This document shows positions 7,131-10,553 of a stretch of 10,553 bases of DNA, piece after piece. The position numbers were made by a program, and so were the translations under genes. Position 1 is the first letter of the stretch, and the number at the start of each line of letters is the position of its first letter. Below the pieces are notes generated by a model. The model saw only the letters and a list, made by a program, of their open reading frames with translations, had not been told where the DNA came from and searched no databases. The stretch is from JANNSW01 sp031431235 (GTDB lineage: Bacteria; Pseudomonadota; Alphaproteobacteria; Rhizobiales; Hyphomicrobiaceae), in contig JANPDA010000158.1 of assembly GCA_031431235.1 (NCBI GenBank), positions 1-10,553 of the forward strand, in the 5' to 3' direction.

Positions 7131-8309
7131 ATGAGCACCGAGCAAGAAACCGTCGTCGAGGTCGCAACCTCGATCGCCTCGGTCGATCCGCTGACCTGGG
7201 ATCGGATCGCCAATCCAGCCGGGTCGGCGCACGACCCCTTCGTCAGCCACGCGTTCCTGAAGGCGCTCGAGGCAAGCGGGGCGATCGGCCGGCGATCAGG
7301 CTGGGCGCCACAGCATCTGCTCCTGAGAGAGGGCAGTGTCATCACCGGCGCAATGCCCCTCTACGTGAAGTCGCACAGCATGGGCGAGTTCGTGTTCGAC
7401 CAAGGCTGGGCGGAGGCCTATGAGCGCAACGGGCTCGCCTACTATCCAAAGCTGCTCTGCGCCGTGCCTGTTACGCCGGTGCCGGGCCGACGCCTGCTGG
7501 TCGAAACCGGCGACAACGCGGAGGCACGAGAGGGCAAGCTGGTCGAAGCGGCGCTCGAGCTCACACGACGCCTGGGAGCCTCGTCGCTACACGTGACGTT
7601 CCTGACGGGAGGCGAGGCTCGGCGCCTCGGCGCCATGGGCCTCCTGCAGCGCACCGGCACCCAATACCATTGGACCAACGCGGGCTATGGCAGCTTCGAG
7701 GATTTCCTCGGAACGGTCACGTCGAGAAAACGCAAGGCCTTGCGGCGCGAGCGGCGCGACGCACTTGCCCCAGGCATCGCGGTCGAATGGGTGAGGGGTC
7801 GCGACCTCACGGAAGCCCATTGGGATGCGTTCTTCGCCTTCTACATCGATACGGGCAATCGCAAATGGGGCTCGCCCTATCTCAACCGGCGGTTCTTCTC
7901 GCTGCTCGGCGAAGCCATGGCCGATCGCTGTCTGCTCGTCATGTGCAAGCGTGAAGGGCGCTATGTGGCCGGCGCACTCAACATCATCGGCGGGGACGCG
8001 CTCTATGGCCGCTATTGGGGCTGCATCGAGAGCCACCCGTTCCTGCATTTCGAGGTCTGCTACTATCAGGCGATCGATTACGCGATCGCGCATGGCCTGA
8101 AGCGTGTCGAAGCGGGCGCCGGCGGCGAGCACAAGCTGGTGCGCGGCTATCTGCCCGAGCCGACCTACTCGGCCCACTGGATCGCGGACCCCCGCTTCCG
8201 CAAGGCGATTGCCGACTTCCTGGTGCGCGAGACCGATTTCGTCGAGCGTCAGAGCGAGGCGATGGCAGCCATCGCCCCATTCCGCAAAGGCCCGCGGCTG
8301 GAGGAGTAG
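7131..8309 (+). CDS. FemAB/GNAT-like protein (COG3146, formerly DUF482)
   Basis: This 392-residue protein belongs to the FemAB-like branch of the acyl-CoA N-acyltransferase fold, annotated as 'GNAT family N-acetyltransferase' or 'peptidogalycan biosynthesis protein'. Recognisable blocks are FVSHAFLKALEASG (37-50), MPLYVKSHSMGEFVFD (75-90), YYPKLLCAVPVTPVPGRR (104-121), then ALYGRYWG and the strongly conserved EAGAGGEHKLVRGYLP near the C-terminus. The biochemical function of the family is not established. The name comes from similarity to enzymes that add amino acids to cell-wall precursors. ATG 7131 lies 31 bp after the phosphodiesterase stop and is the first start consistent with family length; its Shine-Dalgarno is weak. 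The stop codon lies in the loop of a GC-rich stem (8292-8316). Confidence 0.92.
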   Translation: MSTEQETVVEVATSIASVDPLTWDRIANPAGSAHDPFVSHAFLKALEASGAIGRRSGWAPQHLLLREGSVITGAMPLYVKSHSMGEFVFDQGWAEAYERNGLAYYPKLLCAVPVTPVPGRRLLVETGDNAEAREGKLVEAALELTRRLGASSLHVTFLTGGEARRLGAMGLLQRTGTQYHWTNAGYGSFEDFLGTVTSRKRKALRRERRDALAPGIAVEWVRGRDLTEAHWDAFFAFYIDTGNRKWGSPYLNRRFFSLLGEAMADRCLLVMCKREGRYVAGALNIIGGDALYGRYWGCIESHPFLHFEVCYYQAIDYAIAHGLKRVEAGAGGEHKLVRGYLPEPTYSAHWIADPRFRKAIADFLVRETDFVERQSEAMAAIAPFRKGPRLEE

Positions 8310-8316
8310 GCCGCGG
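8292..8316 (+). terminator. GC-rich stem-loop spanning the stop codon (weak terminator candidate)
   Basis: CCGCGGC (8292-8298) and GCCGCGG (8310-8316) are perfect 7-bp complements around an 11-base loop that contains the TAG stop. No T-run follows, so it is not a standard intrinsic terminator. It may stabilise the 3' end of the message or just reflect high GC content. Confidence 0.25.
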
Positions 8317-8345
8317 AGCAAGGCACCCGCCGGGCTACCGCCGCC

Positions 8346-8494
8346 ACGGCCAGCCCGACTCTCTCTAGTGTTCCGTCCCATTCATTCGATTCCGGCGAAG
8401 CTGGATCAATGAATGGAAAGAGGGAACACAAACATAGAGTTGGCTAGTGGGCTGGCCGTTCATTTAGGGTACTGAATGAATGAGTCGGAACACT
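8346..8494. repeat. Structured intergenic inverted-repeat element with alternative pairings
   Basis: This element lies in the 298-bp gap between convergent genes (8310-8607). A 62-base hairpin (8368-8429) has a lower stem GTGTTCC/GGAACAC, a middle stem CCATTCATT (8378-8386) / AATGAATGG (8408-8416) and an upper stem closing on a GAA loop (8397-8399). A further related copy, GAATGAATG-AGT-CGGAACACT, lies at 8474-8494. It is the imperfect reverse complement of 8367-8387: CATTCATTC and AGTGTTCCG match exactly, and three bases between them differ. Outside the hairpin, ACGGCCAGCCC (8346-8356) and GGGCTGGCCGT (8449-8459) form a perfect 11-bp inverted repeat. No transposase remnant is visible. Possible roles are a bidirectional terminator, a REP- or MITE-like repeat, or a structured RNA. 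I see no gene in the remainder, 8495-8607. Confidence 0.7.
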
Positions 8495-8607
8495 GGCGTC
8501 AAAGCCGGGATCCTCGATACGAACGCTATGCCACCAGCGAACATCCATACCCGAGGCCGAAGCGCGCCACCGGGATGCAAGGCATGGTTTTCGTTGAGAT
8601 AGGCTGT

Positions 8608-9069
8608 TCAGCCGGCAGCCTCGACCTTCAGCATCGTCCCTTGCGCGCCGGTCACCCGGACGCGGGCCCCCTTGGGCGCATCCTCGCCCTCAGCGCCCCA
8701 GATCGAATCCCCGACCCGGACTTTGCCCCGGCCGTTCACGATCGCATCCTCAACGACGACCACGCGGCCCAGATATTGGTGACCACGCACGTTGAGGCTC
8801 TCGGGATCGCTCACCTCGACGCCGTAGCGGAAGACCGTGCGCGCTGCCACCAACGACAGGATCGAGGCCAGCCCGAACACGGCGAGCTGCCAGATCAGCG
8901 GCAACGGCCAGTTGAGCGCAATCACGCCGACGAGGGCGGCCGCAATGCCGAACCAGAGCAGAAAGACGCCCGGCGCAAACACTTCGAGCACCAGCAGCAC
9001 CACCCCGGCGATCAGCCAGATCCAGGCGCCGTAGGTTGCGATGGTGGAGACGATGAGGGAGTTGTCCAT
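8608..9069 (-). CDS. NfeD family membrane protein, short form
   Basis: This 153-residue protein has three predicted membrane helices (about 13-30, 33-52 and 57-76) and a C-terminal soluble OB-fold domain (about 95-150, with GRGKVRVGDSIWGAEGED). That is the short, protease-less NfeD type, like E. coli YbbK. These proteins pair with SPFH/stomatin proteins in the inner membrane and are thought to help form or stabilise their oligomers. The partner gene, qmcA, lies directly upstream on the same strand. An in-frame TGA five codons upstream (complement of 9082-9084) makes ATG 9069 the furthest possible start. The preceding bases on the coding strand are pyrimidine-rich (CCCCCCGAACCC), so no Shine-Dalgarno is visible. 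This is odd, and coincides with the adjacent repeat element. Confidence 0.92.
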   Translation of the reverse strand: MDNSLIVSTIATYGAWIWLIAGVVLLVLEVFAPGVFLLWFGIAAALVGVIALNWPLPLIWQLAVFGLASILSLVAARTVFRYGVEVSDPESLNVRGHQYLGRVVVVEDAIVNGRGKVRVGDSIWGAEGEDAPKGARVRVTGAQGTMLKVEAAG

Positions 9070-9079
9070 GGGTTCGGGG

Positions 9080-9210
9080 GGTCAGGGGTTGAGTTACAGG
9101 GGACAGGGTTCAGGTGACATGGTTTGGGACGGAGTGTTAGCTAGCTTTCACCCTGTCTCCTGTAACCTGTAACCTGTAACCTGTAACCTGTCTCCTGTAA
9201 CCTGTCCCCT
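9080..9210. repeat. Inverted arrays of 7-bp units between qmcA and nfeD
   Basis: The right arm, 9152-9207, is eight uninterrupted heptamers: CCTGTCT, four CCTGTAA, CCTGTCT, CCTGTAA and CCTGTCC. The left arm (9080-9128) holds degenerate heptamers in the opposite orientation: GGTCAGG, GGTTGAG, TTACAGG, GGACAGG, GTTCAGG, TGACATG and GTTTGGG. The best-conserved ones are the reverse complements of CCTGTAA, CCTGTCC and similar units. Between the arms lies an imperfect palindrome (9134-9151) centred on AGCTAGCT (9139-9146). The whole could fold into a long cruciform or RNA hairpin. It takes up nearly all of the 152 bp between the qmcA stop and the nfeD start. The architecture matches the soxB-soxD element, with a different unit sequence. 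Confidence 0.9.
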
Positions 9211-9221
9211 CACTATTTCCC

Positions 9222-10142
9222 TCACTTCGCCTCGCCGAAGGCCTCCTTCGCGATCTGCGCGAGGCCGCCGAGCGAGCCTATCATGGAAGAGGCTTCGAGC
9301 GGCATCAGGATCACCTTCTGATTGGGTGCCGAAGCGAGCGCCTCCAGCACCTTCATATAGTTGTTGGCGACGAAATAGTTGATCGCCTGCACGTTGCCAT
9401 TGGAAATCGCGTTCGACACCATCTCGGTCGCCTTCGCCTCGGCCTGGGCCGCACGCTCGCGGGCTTCGGCATCGCGGAACGCGCTTTCCTTGCGCCCCTC
9501 GGCCGAGAGCACCGCCGCCTGCTTCTCGCCTTCCGCCTTCAGGATCGCCGCCTGACGCAGGCCCTCGGCCTCCAGGATCTGCGCGCGCTTCTCGCGCTCG
9601 GCCTTCATCTGGCGCGCCATCGAGTCGATCAGGTCGCGCGGCGGCGCGATGTCCTTGATCTCGATGCGGGTGACCTTAACGCCCCAGGGATGGGTCGCCT
9701 CGTCGATGATCTTCAGCAGCCGCGCATTGATCTGGTCGCGGTTCGAGAGCAGCTCATCCAGGTCCATCGAGCCCATCACCGTGCGGATGTTGGTCATGGT
9801 GAGGTTGACGGTTGCGATGTTGAGATCGTTCACCTCGTAGGCCGACTGGGCGGCATCGAGGACTTGGTAGAAGGCGACGCCATCGACGCGCACCATGGCG
9901 TTGTCGCGGGTGATCACCTCCTGGCCCGGAATGTCGAGCACTTGCTCCTTCATGTTCACCCGATAGCCCACGCGGTCCATGAAGGGCATCAGGATGTGCA
10001 GGCCCGGCTGCAGCGTGCGCGTGTAGCGGCCGAACCGCTCGATCGTGACATTGGTTCCCTGAGGCACGACCTTGATGGTCGACCACAGGACTGCTGCTAC
10101 CAGAATGACGATTGCAAACACGAAGACGTCGAGGCCGCCCAT
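9222..10142 (-). CDS. qmcA: SPFH/Band 7 (stomatin-like) membrane protein QmcA
   Basis: This inner-membrane scaffold protein of the SPFH/prohibitin family forms large oligomeric cages in characterised relatives and is linked to membrane microdomains and to the FtsH protease. At 306 residues it is nearly colinear with E. coli QmcA. It has one N-terminal membrane helix (about 5-20), then the SPFH domain (about 24-180) with VPQGTNVTIERFGRY, MKEQVLDIPGQEVITRDN and TNIRTVMGSMDLDELLS. Next is a charged Ala/Glu-rich coiled coil with four 11-residue repeats (189-199, 200-210, 211-221, 222-232; pattern ILxAEGxxQAA). It ends with a C-terminal segment including MPLEASSMIGS. ATG 10142 has AAAGG seven bases upstream on the coding strand. 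The NfeD partner gene follows, separated by the heptamer repeat, and the pair is probably one operon. Confidence 0.96.
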   Translation of the reverse strand: MGGLDVFVFAIVILVAAVLWSTIKVVPQGTNVTIERFGRYTRTLQPGLHILMPFMDRVGYRVNMKEQVLDIPGQEVITRDNAMVRVDGVAFYQVLDAAQSAYEVNDLNIATVNLTMTNIRTVMGSMDLDELLSNRDQINARLLKIIDEATHPWGVKVTRIEIKDIAPPRDLIDSMARQMKAEREKRAQILEAEGLRQAAILKAEGEKQAAVLSAEGRKESAFRDAEARERAAQAEAKATEMVSNAISNGNVQAINYFVANNYMKVLEALASAPNQKVILMPLEASSMIGSLGGLAQIAKEAFGEAK

Positions 10143-10336
10143 CTTTTTGCCTTTCAGCGGTTTGCCAGGTCTTGCATGTGGGAAGACCGGCCGGATTCGT
10201 GAAGATCAACAGCAATATGCCAGGAAAATATTTAGGAACTCTGCTTGGCGCGCCGCTTGCATCCGCGATCGCCAAACCCTGCCTCGTGCCTGCAAGCGAC
10301 CGGTCGAATGCTCTGGATCGGCTGTTAACCATCCTC

Positions 10337-10354
10337 GATCACAAGCGCGTGATC
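10337..10354. promoter_or_regulatory. Candidate operator dyad GATCAC-N6-GTGATC
   Basis: Perfect 6-bp half-sites GATCAC (10337-10342) and GTGATC (10349-10354) flank AAGCGC, centred about 60 bp before the downstream start codon. The size and position suit a dimeric regulator. No matching regulator family is identified. Confidence 0.3.
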
Positions 10355-10392
10355 TCTTGGGCCAAGTGTGGTATTGAGTTTGCTATATAGCC

Positions 10393-10398
10393 AGGAGG
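10393..10398 (+). promoter_or_regulatory. Consensus ribosome binding site AGGAGG
   Basis: A perfect AGGAGG lies seven bases before ATG 10406. It is the strongest Shine-Dalgarno in the window and fixes the start of the gene cut off by the window end. It suggests efficient translation. Confidence 0.85.
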
Positions 10399-10405
10399 AA
10401 CCTGC

Positions 10406-10553
10406 ATGCCTGACATCGACCAACTCGTCAATCTGACGTTTCGCAACCCCAACGGGACAGGAAATGCGCCCGGCGACATCGGCAAGTCAGGCGGCGCTTT
10501 CGCGCGCATCGCGGACCCGCTCTACACCGACGGCATTGGCGCCATGGACCAGC
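10406..10553 (+). CDS. N-terminus of an unidentified protein, possibly a heme peroxidase (3' end outside window)
   Basis: Only 49 codons are visible, beginning MPDIDQLVNLTFRNPNGTG and containing ARIADPLYTDGIGAMDQ. The start is secure because of the consensus AGGAGG and the fact that the frame stays open to the window end. The pattern F-R-x-x-x-GTGN followed by an A-R-I-A-x-x-x-Y-x-DGI stretch resembles the N-terminal region of bacterial members of the animal-type heme peroxidase family, which often begin FRTxDGTGNN and continue with YADG. This is recall-based and rests on a short stretch with no catalytic residues visible. There is no signal peptide. The gene is divergent from qmcA and follows a 263-bp region with a candidate operator. 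It could be something else entirely. Confidence 0.4.
   Translation, partial: MPDIDQLVNLTFRNPNGTGNAPGDIGKSGGAFARIADPLYTDGIGAMDQ

Larger units (their letters stand above)
10143..10405. other. Divergent intergenic region (promoters of qmcA and the downstream gene)
   Basis: This is 263 bp between divergent start codons, so promoters for both genes should lie here. It contains an AT-richer island around the palindrome AAATATTT (10226-10233), which may belong to the qmcA promoter, a 6-6-6 dyad at 10337-10354, and TGCTATATA at 10381-10389. I cannot assign -35/-10 pairs with confidence. No RNA gene or small open reading frame is convincing. Confidence 0.5.

Noticed and set aside
5954..7345. A 463-codon minus-strand frame opposite the RidA-like and phosphodiesterase genes
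   Set aside because: It spans two well-identified plus-strand genes and their junctions and has no recognisable motif; it is a GC-rich antisense shadow.
8476..9117. A 213-codon plus-strand frame opposite nfeD
   Set aside because: NfeD on the other strand has clear membrane helices and an OB-fold domain. This frame is rich in His, Asp and Gln with no structure, and it runs into the repeat.
9152..9207. The CCTGTAA array as a CRISPR or an origin iteron array
   Set aside because: Units are 7 bp with no unique spacers. There is no cas or rep gene nearby and it lies inside an operon.
10381..10389. TGCTATATA as an extended -10 promoter for the last gene
   Set aside because: Transcription would start about 7 bases later, inside the AGGAGG site, and would destroy it. 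The nearest -35-like TTGGGC (10357-10362) is 21 bases away.

Overview
The window is a GC-rich chromosomal segment with GC-rich third codon positions. Its gene set is typical of an alphaproteobacterium, probably Hyphomicrobiales (Rhizobiales) or a close relative. That placement comes from protein character and gene order only. All but one of the coding calls belong to families I recognise. I see no phage, insertion sequence, CRISPR array, tRNA or rRNA.

Layout: (1) 1-5136, plus strand, is a heterotetrameric sarcosine oxidase operon in the order soxB (5' end cut off by the window), soxD, soxA, soxG. Together the four subunits oxidise sarcosine to glycine, pass the one-carbon unit to tetrahydrofolate and release hydrogen peroxide. 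(2) 5196-5774 is an AhpD-like CxxC protein 59 bp downstream, possibly cotranscribed. (3) 5880-8309 is a tight plus-strand set: a RidA/YjgF-family protein, a cytosolic glycerophosphodiester phosphodiesterase and a FemAB/GNAT-like protein (COG3146 type). (4) 8310-8607 is a convergent intergenic region full of inverted repeats. (5) 8608-10142, minus strand, is a QmcA-type SPFH membrane protein followed by a short NfeD protein, a classical partner pair. (6) 10143-10405 is a divergent promoter region, followed by the first 49 codons of a plus-strand gene that may be a heme peroxidase.

The unusual content lies between the genes. Two intergenic gaps inside operons, soxB-soxD (1144-1222) and qmcA-nfeD (9080-9210), each hold tandem 7-bp units facing reverse-complement 7-bp units across a short centre. 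Their unit sequences differ but their architecture is the same. The second one leaves nfeD without a visible Shine-Dalgarno sequence. A third, unrelated structured element at 8346-8494 carries three related copies of a ~21-bp motif, so one arm could pair with either of two partners. These repeats, not a new protein system, are the best candidates for something undescribed here.
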